Positions 25,701-37,700 of a stretch of DNA of 64,000 nucleotides are shown in pieces. This DNA is from Tridacna crocea (taxonomy: Eukaryota; Mollusca; Bivalvia; Cardiida; Cardiidae), in the NCBI GenBank assembly GCA_943736015.1, contig OX031059.1, forward strand, positions 51,161,159 through 51,225,158. Direction: 5' to 3'. Below the pieces are notes generated by a model. It worked only from the letters and a program-made list of their open reading frames with translations, had not been told where the DNA came from and ran no database searches. The translations under genes were made by a program, and so were the position numbers. Numbering within the stretch: position 1 is the stretch's first letter; every line of letters starts with the position of its first letter.

Positions 25701-28700
25701 ATTCAGTCCTGGATTTGACAACCATTTCTTCCTTTTTCGATTCCCTCAAATCCTATCACTTAACACATTTTTATCTATAATGTTCACAAAATGGGTAAGT
25801 CTTAAATTTTGTCACCTGGTATCGAGTAAAAATACAGGTTCATTCAATAGATTGTTTAACCCATTACCACACAATCCCTACTTCTGATGAACCTGAGAAA
25901 GAAGCCTTCAAAAAACATTGTGGGAAAAGGAGCAAATGCTGGTAGCCAGCATTTTCTCCTTTTCCCACAATGTTTGACACTCTTCACAAAGCAAATTTCA
26001 AATTTTTAGTCGGTTTTATTTTGTCATCTGCAAATGCTTTCAATTTGGACAAGCCTAAAATATTATTGTTTGGTAATCAGTTAAACATTTTGCTGTCCTC
26101 TTGTTGAACATTCCACAGTTGTATTAAAACTTTTAGAACATGGATTTTCTGTCATTTTAACAATAAATAATACATTTTGTCAGTAAATATTCAATGAAAA
26201 ATTTCTTATTCATGCAAGAAGCTGATATTCAATATAAACTTGTAATAAAAAAATTTGACCATGCTTGAATTGAACAGAAGTCTGTTAACCCATTACCACA
26301 CATTCCTTCCTTTTGACGACCCTGTGAGAGAAGCCTATAGAAAACAATGTGGGAAAAGGAGAAAATGCTGGTGACCACAATGTTTTCTACCCTTCACAAA
26401 ACAAATATCATGTTTTCAGTCACTTTTATTTTGTCGCCTGCAAATGCTTTCAATTTGGACTGGTCTAAAATTGTCTCATGTGATAAAGAGTTAAACTGGA
26501 AATCTAATTATAGATGCCATGAATGTCAGGTATGGGTAAAAAAGCCCAAAAAATCATGATATCAGTTAAAATTATAGTGATATTTTTATCAGGAAACTTT
26601 TTATCAAATTGATAATATTTCTATGAAATTTTCTTTTACCATGATAGTTCTGTTGAATTATTGCAATCATTATTTGGTATTTTGTGGTATAAATATGCCA
26701 CCGTAATTTCTAGTAAATGTTTAAACTTTTTTTATTTTTGGTGGAAAGCCTATCCTTTCATGTTGTTTTGTAACTTTGTGAGTTTACATGTTGAAATTGA
26801 CAGATAGAAATGGAAGATAATGAGTCTGTTTTTCTTTATTTGATCCTTATTTTATTTGTCAATTTATTTGGATGTTTTCAATTTAGACGAGTCTTAAATT
26901 CTGCATTTTGGTAAAGTGTTAATTTTGTCAGTGTCAGGATTTTTTCAATAATATTAGATAGGCTAACAGGCTTGATTTGTAGTGAATTAATTGTGTACAA
27001 TAGGGGTCAGAAAGAGGAAGAAGATACTATTGAGCCATGCTCTGTGAAAAGGGGGCTTTGTGCATCTTTGAAAAACATCAACCCAGGTCAGCCAGCACAG
27101 TCTGTATAGACTGACCTGGGCTGATACTTTTCACTGCTTGTGAATTTTCTGCTTGCTAAAGGATCTGTCTACCTCATGATTGAGTCATTTTTAATCCTTT
27201 CCCAAACAATCCCTGGTTTGTACAGGTCTGGAATAGTAGCCTTTTGAAAACTTTGTAGGAAAAGGAGAAAATGCTGGTAACCAGCATTTTCTCCTTTTCC
27301 CACAATGTTTTCTACCCTTTCATAGACAGAAATCATCTTTTCAGCAAGAGTTGAATTGTCGTTTGCAAATGCTTTCAATTTGGTCAAGTCCAAAAGTTTG
27401 TCGTTTTGGAAAGGGTTGATACAAAATAGGTTTTATGGATTTATGGTCATATGATGACTTAACCCTTAGGCTTCTAAGCCCAACACACTGATCATTTTTT
27501 AACAGTGTAGATAAAGATCAGACTGCACAGAATGAGTGGCCTGATCTCTTGGATTTACACTGTCCTATAAGGAGATACTTCCCCCACCCCACCCTCAAAA
27601 AAAAAAAATAGCTTTGAAATAGCAGTATCTTGTTCTTTTGACTATTAACCCTTTACCAAACAATCCCTGGTTTTTACAACCCTGAGATAGTTACCTTCTG
27701 AAACCACTGTGGGAAAAGGAGACAATGCTGGTAACCAGCATTTTCTACTTTTCCCACAATGGTTTCTACCCTGCTAGAAACAAATTTCAATTTTTGAGTT
27801 ACATTTAATTTGTCGTCTGCAAGTGCTTTCAATTTGGGACTAGTCCAAAATTTTGTCGTTTGGTAAAGAGTTAAATAGATTTCATTTCATTTATTTAGCA
27901 GGACAAGGGTGAATAGATTTCATGTATCACAGATAGCCATTAAGACCCCTTATGCCAGAGCATAGCTTATTTACATACACATATTTACTATAGATATGAA
28001 GCAATTAAAATAAACTGAAACAAGGAAGGTTTCCAAGGGAAGAAAAAAGGACTTTCACCTTATGGGTTTACATTGTCATGATATTATGACTCATACAATT
28101 GTATTGACCTTTCACTCAAACCTGTTTTCACACCCCTTAACCCTTTCCCAAACACAAATGCCAAGTTTCAAGTCAATTGGACCAGAGATGACAAAGTTAT
28201 GCTCCGGAAAAGCAGAATAGTCTGTAAAATTGACTACCAAGGGGAAATAACTCAAAGACAGCACAAGGTAGAGTTATGTTTCTTTTGCACTGCACACCAT
28301 ATCATTGCAACAAACACAAATGCCAAGTTTTAAGTCAATCGGACTGGAGATGACAAAGTTATGCTCCAGAAAAGCAGAGAAGTCTGTAAAAATGACAGTC
28401 AAAGGGAAATAACTAAAAGACAGCACAAGGTAGAGTTATGTTTCTTTCGCACTGGACACCATATCATTGCAACAAACACAAATGCCAAGTTTCAAGTCAA
28501 TCGACCGGCGATGACAAAGTTATGCTCCGGATAAGCAGAAAATGATGTAAAAATGATAATCAAAGGGAAATAACTCAAAGACAGATGCCAAGTTTCAAGT
28601 CAATCGGACTGGAGATGACAAAGTTATGCTCTGGACAAAGAACTGGACTCTGCCCGGTTTGGACAAGTCTACATTTTTCTCGTATGGTAAAGAGTTAAAG

Positions 28701-31700
28701 GCTGTATTTTCAAAGTTGCAGGCTGCAATTTTTGTAAGGAGATACTCAGTTGAAATTATACCCTCTATGCTCCGAATAAACCAAACGGCATTTTCAATCT
28801 AGAAATAAAGCCACAGTAATTGCAAATTTAACTCGTTACCAAACGACAAAATTAAGTTTTAGACTGGTCCAAATTGAAAGCATTTGCAGACAACACAATG
28901 AATGTGACTAAAGAATTTATTTTTATATATCGGCCACAGAGGCAACTTCAGTCATGAAAGGCACTATAATCCATAACTTCACAGTCTATGGCAAATAGAA
29001 GGCATTTAACCAAGTTTACGAAACGGTCCCATATTTTGACTGCAGTGAAGAAAATGGCTTTGGTAAACATTGTGGGAAAAAGTGAATACACGAATGCTCT
29101 GTACACATTATTTTCTCCATTTCTCACAAAGTGATCTACTCTTTCAAAGAGAATAATCCTCTCGCTTGAGCCACATCAAGCTTTTTTGTACGAAGATGCA
29201 TTCAATTTGGATAAATCCAAATTTTGTAATCTTGGTAGGCAACTAAGATCAACAACGACAGCAAATGATACCATAGTTGGTGCAGCAGGAATAATGAAAT
29301 TAAAAAATAAAGCTCTCAAAGTTGATGATTTCTCTGTTTTGCAAAATATTTTTTGGGATAATTTTTAGCAAACCTACATGTACATGTGATGTATAGTATA
29401 GAAAGGTAAACAATTGATGTACTGATAACCTTTTTTCAATGTAGATAAAGTATTTAAATCTGGACTTTAAACCGATTGACCATTCTACTTTCTGTTTGGA
29501 CAATATAGCTCCAAATGTAATGGTGTGGAGGAGATACTAAAATATGCGAATAAGAAAAAAATATATATTTCCTGTACTAATCAGCTTGAAGTTTTAACGC
29601 AGTAGAAGGATTTTGGAAGTATAGTGTGTAAAGGAGAAAATACTACTAACCAGTATTTTCTTCTTTCCCACAATGTTTTTCTACTCTTTGAAGAGGAGAT
29701 CCCAGTTTTCTAGCCACAGTTACTTTGTCACCTTTCAATGCTTTCCATAAATATGACTTGCCCTGTAGGCGGCTAAGTGTGACCTTTTGGGGAAAGTGTA
29801 TATCAAGATCAGACTGCACACACTATGATCTACACTGTCTGATAAGGACATAATATTATTTTTCTAAAAAAATACCTTGAAAATTCTAGGTTTTTACCAT
29901 CTACTTAACTCATTACCAAACAACAATATTTGAGGCTTGTCCGAATTGAAGGCATTTGCAGACGACAAAATGAAAGTGACTGAAAATTTGAAATTAGTTT
30001 TGTGAAGGGTAGAAAACATTGTGGGAAAAAGAGAAAATGCTGGTTAACAGCATTTTCTCCTTTTTCCACAATGTTTTCTAAAGGCTTGTTTCTCAGGGGC
30101 GTCAAAAGTAAGGATTGTGTGGTAATGGGTTAAAGGTTTCATTTCACATATTTAGCCGAATAAGGATTGAGTTTGTTGTCTGGCACAGAGTTTGGGGAGG
30201 AACTACTTTCTCTATGAGTGATGGCATCAGATACTGTAAGTTTTTATAATTTTTTTGTTTTGTTTTGTCGTTGTATGTATTTAAAAACAAAGATGCTTCA
30301 ATTCTTGTTGATGAATGTACCCCTCCCCCCCATTTTATATTTACAAGACACAACATGAAACAACATGGACATTAGTTGAACTCTTTACCAAACGACAAAT
30401 TTATAGACTGGTCCAAATTGAAAGCATTTGCAGACGACAAAATAAATGTGACGGAAAAATCGAAATTTGATTTGGGAAGACTAGAAAACATTGTGGAAAA
30501 AGGAAAAAATGATGTTTACCAGCATTTTCTCCTTTTCCTACAATGTTTTCCAGAGGCTTCTTTCTCAGGGGCGTCAAAAGGAGGGATTGTGTGGTAATAG
30601 GTTAACTCTCTACCAAATGATAACATTTTGGATTGATCCAAATTGAAAGCATTTGCAGACGAAATAAATGTGACTGCAGAATTGAAATTTGTCTTAGGAA
30701 GGGAAGAAATCATTGTGGGAAAAGAAGAAAATACTGGTTACCAGCATTTTCTCCTTTTCCCACGATGCTTTCAGAAGGCTTCCTTCAAAGAGGTGTCAAA
30801 ATTTGGGATTGTGTGGTAAAGGGTTAACAGGCAACAGATGTAATTTGTAAAAAAGATGTAAAAATGATTTGTTTGTTTTATGGTAACATACTCGGTATTC
30901 AGTGCACCTCTCCATGCCTTCCATGAGTTGCTTTTATCAGTACTTCTCATAAATATTCCCAAGCCACTGGCTGCTCTCCCAGATAACCACAGTCAAAAAG
31001 ATGATAAGTAGTGAAACGAACTATGTTGCAGTGACTGTCATCAATTAGACTAAAAGAAAACTGGTGGAGCTGTGAATTGAAACTGTGTACCTCAAAACTG
31101 AGCCACTGAAGTTGGTAAATCATGCTGCACAAAACATGCTGTCTGATCCTTGACCGTTACAGTCAACTACTCTTTTTTTGGCCTATAATCAGACAGTTTC
31201 TTCTTTTTGTAGTATACTAGTCTATCCCACAGATAGATAAAAAGGTATAATGTAGTCGGGTACAGGTATTGGTGATATATCGTGCGGCCGTGTCGACATG
31301 TGGTTCGGTAGCTCAGTTGGTTAGAGTGCAGGAACGGTATTCCTGAGGCCCTGGGTTCGAATCTCGGTCGAGCCGTGATATTTCTTTCACCACCTGTTAC
31401 ATTTGGCGCCCAACGTAATAACCCACTAATTAAGAGAGATAGGGTAGTAGTAGTGATTGAGGGATTCGTGGACGAATCCCTCATGTGGCGGGGAAGTATG
31501 TAGTATACTGGTCTATCCCACAGATAGATATAAAGGTATAATGTAGTGGGGTACAGGTATTTGGTGATATATCGTGTGACCGTGTCGACATGTGGTTCGG
31601 TAGCTCAGTTGGTTAGAGTGCAGGAACAGTATTCCTGAGGCCCTGGGTTCGAATCCCGGTCGAGCCGCGATATTTCTTTCACCACCACATTTTTGAAATA

Positions 31701-34700
31701 GGACAACATTTTAAGCCTTTACCAACCAAATGGATCCATTTTTTATCCCCCGCCATAGGCGGAGGGATATAGTTTTAGCGTTGTCCGTCCGTCCGTCCAT
31801 GTGTCCGTCCTGGCAAATATCTCCAATACCATAGGACGGAATTTCATGAAACTTTATACACATGTACAATGACCCATTCTCCCAAGACACTTTTTTTGTT
31901 TTTTTGATTCGATGCAAAATGACCGACTGAGAGCGATTTTAAGTTTCACTTAAGTAACACTTAAGTACACTTTTGATGTTTGGAGTCTTCTCTTCAAAAC
32001 TATACAAAGTTTTTACATTGAACTTGTCACATCTGTCAACTTCCATTAGGAAATGCAGGAAAAGAAGTTTACCTACGTTGACCGTGCAATACCACAGTTA
32101 TTTGCCCTTGTTTTTGTAATAAGGTGTCATGGAAAAAGGGGGTTTCATGTTATATTTCATTCCATTTCTTGTGAAGGCAACTCCTTCCACATTTCTTGAA
32201 GGAATTGAATGCAATTTTGACAGAATATTTTTTGTCATGTGACCTATCGCATATTGTCAGCAATTTGCGATTTGTAGCTGCGTCATGAAAAAAGGGGGCT
32301 TCATGTTTTATTTCATTTTATTTCTTGTGAATGCAACTCGTCCTATATTTCTTGACAGAATTGAGATGAATTTTCATAGATTGTTTCTCATCATTTGACC
32401 TACTTAGTATCACATATTCTCAAGGTTTTACTATTTGTAGCTGCGTCATGAAAAAAAGGGGCTTCATGTTTTATATCATTTTATATCTTGTGAATGCAAC
32501 TCGTCCCATATTTTTTGACAGAAATGAATAGAATTTTCACAGAATGTTTCTTATCATCTGACCTATCACATATTCTCAACGTTTTGCAGTCTGTGGCTGT
32601 GTCATGAAAAAAGGGGGCTTCATGTTTTATTTCTATTTCTTGTGAAGGCAACTCCTCCCACATTTTGCAGATTTAAGTGGAATTTTTACATTATCATGTG
32701 ACCTAACACAATGCCTCCCACATTTCTTGGCAGATTTGGATTGAATTTTCTCATGATCATGTGACCTACGGCATATTGTCAAGGTTTTGGGATTTGTAGC
32801 AGCATCATGGAATAAGGGGGCTTCATGTTATAATTTAATTTTTCACCTGTATCTCTTTAACTACTGGACATATCTCAACAGATTTGGACGAGATTTTCAC
32901 AGATCATGCAACCTAGCACATGTTGTCAGGGTTTTGCAATTTATCACTGTATCATGGAAAAAGGGGACTTCATGTCAAATTTAATTTTTTTTCAGTGTAT
33001 CTCCAACTTTTGCACATTATTTTCATGGAACTTCATATTTTTATTGGTTGATCAAAGCCAGTGACCAATGAGTCAATTGTGCATTCGTCTCTCCATGCAT
33101 CTGTCTCTCCATGCATCTGTCTGTCCGTAAACCTTTTAAATCACAAGTAATACCATATATCCATTCAGCTAGCCAGGCAGGTGCTACAAATTTCAACACT
33201 TTAGTCTCTAGCTACCTGCTTGAAATGGCAGCAGTGTGACGGCTTATACTGTGAGAGGGATTCTTCTAAAGTCCTTGACAAAAATTGATGAAACTTCATG
33301 CATGTTTTCTTTTCCATTACATAGTCTGTTGATACATTTTTTTTTCCATCACATATATGAAATCCTGAAATGAAAACAAATAAAGGAAATATACATAAAA
33401 CCCCCTCTTTCCATGACATGTCATTATATATCACATGTCATAGAAAAGGGGTTTTTATGTATATTTCCTTTGTTTGTTTTCATTTTATGAAATGCCAAGT
33501 TCTGCAAAAATGGTACTTAATGTATAATCCTGTAATGGACCTCTTTTATATTTTTTTTATGTAATGAAATCCTGTGCCATGGAACAAGGGAGCTTAATGT
33601 ATAATTTCATCATGGACCAGTAACAAAAAGGCCACATGTACATGCAAAACACAATACTTCTTATACATTTGTATCAAAAAATTTCTATTTCGGCGGGGGA
33701 TGTCATTTCAACGAAATTGCTTGTTAAAGAGCCTGAAATATGGCATTGACAATACTGTAGGAAAAGGAAAAAGAATGCTTGTAATCATCATTAATTTTCC
33801 CATATCTGACACCGTTTTCAACATTTCAAGACCGAAAAGATTTTATGAGTAAAATTTCCTTTTGATGTCTTAACCCTTTACTCCATAGATACTCATTTCT
33901 ACGCATGGCTTGTAGGAGCCTTTGGAAAACATTGTGGCAAAAGGTGAAATTTCTCATAACGAGCAATTTCACCTTTTGTAACAATGTTTTCTTTGCTATC
34001 AAAAGATGTCATATACACATAAGAAATGGCTTCATCCTTGCTATTATTTAGGGTCAGTTTGAGATACCTTAGAAATGCCTTATGGGGTAAAGGGTTAACT
34101 CTTTACCAAACAACAAAATTTTAGACTGGTTCAAACTGAAAGCATTTGCAGACGACAAAATAATAGTGACTAAAGAATTGAATTTGTTCTAGGAAGGGAA
34201 GAAAACATTGTGGTAAAAGGAGAAAATGCTGGTTACCAGCATTTTATCCTTTCCCCACGATGTTTTCAAAAGGCTTCTTTCACATGGGTGTTAAAAGTGC
34301 GGTAAAGAGTCAAGTAGTATTTTCGATTTAAAATAAACTGAAATTTTGTTTTGTGGTAAAGATGTTAACTCTTAGGCTACAAAGCATAACTTACCAACCT
34401 TTTCCAAACAGTGTAGATCATGATCAGACTGCACAGAGCATGCATTCTTATCTTTGATCTCCTCCGTCTGATGAGAACATGTTGTCGCCCTAAAATTACC
34501 CTTGAAAAAGAATTTGGTATATACAGCATGAAAGTTTCACTTCAGGATTAGGATTAAAGCCTTAAAGTACAACCCCAATTTTTTTTCCCCCGCCGAAAGG
34601 TAGTGGGGGATATGGTAATAGTCTCCTTCCGTCCTTCCATCCTTCCATCATTCTGTCATTCCATCCGTCCGTCCATCCCACATTTTTGTCTGGAGCATAT

Positions 34701-37700
34701 CTCCAAAAGTATTTGAGATATCATCTTCAAACTTCACAAGTGGATAGATCTCATTAAGGAGGCGTGCAGTGTACAAGAACCATTACTCTATCTTCAGTAT
34801 TTTTGGAGTTATTGCCCTTTGTACATGTTTTTCTGGAATTTTTGTCCGGAGCATATCTCCAAAAATATGAAAGCTAGGAACTTGAAACTTCACACACATT
34901 GAGGAGAAGTGCAGTGCACAAGAACCATAACTCTATCTTAAGTATTTTTGGACTTATTGCCCTTTGTACATTTTTACTTTGAATTTTTGTCCGGAGCATA
35001 TCTCCAAAAGCATAAAAGCTAGGAACTTGAAACTTCTCACACATATATAGAGTTCATTGAGGAGAAATGCAGTGCACAAGAACCATAACTCTGTCTTCAG
35101 TATTCTTGGAGTTATTGCCCTTTGTAAATTTTAACTTTGGATTTTTGTCCGGAGCATATCTCCAAAAGTATAAAAGCTAGGAAAATGAAACATCACATGC
35201 ATATAGAACTAATTATGGAGAAGTGCATTGCTAAAGAATCATAACTCTATCTTCAGTAATTGTTGAGTTATTGCTCTTTGTAAATTTTCACTTTGGAATT
35301 TTGTCCGGAGCATATCTCCAAAAGTACAAAGCCTAGGAACTTTAAACTGTATACACCAATAGAATTCATTAAGGAGAAGTGCAGTTCACAAAAACCAAAA
35401 CTCTGTCTCCAGTTATTTTTTTAGTTATTGCCCTTTGTTAATTTTTACTTTGGATTTCTGTCTGGCGTATATCTCCAAAAGTATGAAAGCTAGGAACTTG
35501 AAACTTCACACACATATAGAACTAATTGAGGAGAAGTGCAGTGCTCAAGAACCATAACTCTATCTTCAGTGTTTTTTGCGTTATTGCCCTTTGTAAATTT
35601 TTACTTTGGATTTTTGTTCACACATTTCCATTTAGATTCACTGGCTTTTTTTGACTGATTACCCTTTGATGAATTTATCCTGTTCTGGGACAAGTGCTAG
35701 TTTATTTTTCATACTTATTATCCCCCTAGTGGGGGAGGGATATGGTAATAGTCTCTGTCTGGCCCTCTTTCTGTTCCCCCATTTTTATCCGGAAGATAAC
35801 TTAAACAGTATTTCAGATACCAACTTCAAACTTCGTAAGTGGATAGATCTCATTAAGGAGGAGTGCAGTGTACACGAATGACAACTCTGTCCTTCAAATT
35901 TTTGGAGTTATTGCCCTTTGTTATTTTTCAGGCTTAATTTTTTTGTCTAGCACATAACTTGAAAATTGTTTCACATATCAACTTGAAAATTTGTATGTGT
36001 CTAGATTTCAATAAGGAGAAATGCAGTGCAGAAGAATAATAACTCTATCTTTCATAATTTTTGAGTTATTACCCCTTCGTATTTTTCAGGCTTAACTTTT
36101 GTCCAGAACATAACTGAAAAACTATTTTAGATATGAACAGGTAACTTAATCAGTGGATGGATCTTACTGTGAGAAGTGCAGTGTACAAGAACGATAACTC
36201 TGGAAATATGATTTTTTAATTATTGCCCTTCGTTATTTTTCAGGCTCAATTTTTGTCAAGGACATAACTCAAAAATTATTTCAGTTAATGACATGTTTCT
36301 TCATACGTGGGTAGATTTTATTGTGGAAGACTGCATCGTACAAGAATGATAACTCTGCTTTTTATGATTTTTGAGTTATTATGTAATGAAATCCTGGGCC
36401 ATGGAACAAGGGAGCTTAATGTATAATTTCATCATGGACCAATAACAAAAAGGCCACATGTACATGCAAAACAATAATAGCATGTAAATCAAAACCTCTT
36501 ATACGTTTTGTATCAAAAAAGGTCTTTTTTGGCGGGGGATATCATTTCAATGAAATTGCTGGTTGGAACCTGATGTAGGCTTTTTAGAACATTGTGGAAA
36601 AAGAAGAAAATGCTTGAAACTAATACTTTCTTTTGATCAAGGCTTATTTCATTTATTTTGAGAAATTACTTGTAATTCAGATAAATCAGAATTTAAATCT
36701 ACTGCACCCGATTGTATAAAAGTTTGTCCTTAACACAGTCATGACTTTTAACAACCCTGCAGAAGAGGATCTTTGCAGGCATTGTTGGAAAAAGAGAAAA
36801 TGCTGGTAATCAGCATTTTCTCCTTTTCCTACAATGTTTCTGACCCTTCAAAGAAACGGTTCCGTTTTACATGACACATTTTAACTATTACCACACAATG
36901 CCTATTTTTGACAACCCTGAGAACGAAGCCTTTAGAAAACGTTGTTGGAAAAGGAGAAAATGCTGGTAACCAGCATTTTCTCCTTTTCCCAACATGTTTT
37001 CTACCCTTCACAAAACAAATTTCAAATTTTCAGTCATTTTATTTTTTCGTCGGCAAATGCTTTCGATTTGGACAAACCTAAAATTTTTCGTATGGTAATG
37101 AGTAGATAGACATCTGTAACTTGTTCTGATTTAGACAGGTCTAAAATTTTGTCATTTGATAAAAAAAAAATGAGGAACAACAATCAACTTGTGTATTAGT
37201 AGAAGAATTTGAAAACCCTGCAGCCTATGTGCTTTCAACATCAATGTGTTATTTAAAGGGCCAAGAGACATGGAAGGAACTTCTAGAGTCAACGAAGAGA
37301 TGTCAAACTTTGTTCAAGGATGTCAAGAGAGAAATTATTGAAAAGGACCATTTTAAATATGCTCTTGCCCTGGCTTCACAGCATCCCCCTGGTAGCCTAG
37401 AGGCCATGTCAATACCAAAAGATTTGCAAAGAAGATTGGATCTTATAGAAAGTCGGGAAATACGCATTCTGATAGCAGGTAATGCCAGGGTCTGTACATA
37501 AAATTACAGTACCATATAGAAGGGTATTGAAAGGCACTCAATGAGTAAATCAACGAATCATAATTTTTTTTCATTTTCTAAATAAATTTAGCTGGCCTTT
37601 TGACTAGATGAGACAAGTTATCTTGGTCAATTATTAGGTAAGCCATGAATTCAAAATTGGCATGAACACAAGCAATAAGCTTAAATTTATAGAAAAAATC

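Larger units (their letters stand above)
31208..31689 (+). mobile_element. Miniature LTR retroelement (TRIM) with tRNA-like sequence in each LTR
   Basis: Two direct repeats of about 190 bp (31208-31401 and 31499-31689) both begin TGTAGTATACT and end ..CACCACC..ACA (TG..CA). Between them are only about 97 bp. These begin with TTTGGCGCCCAACGT (31402-31416), like a tRNA-Lys-type primer binding site, and end with the purine-rich GGCGGGGAAG just before the second repeat. Flanks CTTTT and TTTTT may be an imperfect 5-bp target duplication. There is no coding capacity. This is a non-autonomous element by structure. Confidence 0.78.
25270..37179 (+). repeat. 12-bp direct repeat AAATGAGGAACA bounding intron 5
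   Basis: AAATGAGGAACA occurs at 25270-25281 (end of exon 5) and at 37168-37179 (acceptor and start of exon 6). Both copies encode NEEQ in the same reading frame. The repeat spans both splice junctions of the 11.9-kb intron. Confidence 0.85.

Noticed and set aside
31302-31666. Two functional tRNA-Thr genes
   Set aside because: Both lie within matched LTR-like repeats, position 33 is not T, and the anticodons differ. An element-borne tRNA-like sequence fits better.
37191-37199. GTATTAG as the exon 6 acceptor
   Set aside because: It would need a phase-1 donor upstream, whereas exon 5 ends in phase 0. It is kept only as an alternative if an extra exon exists.
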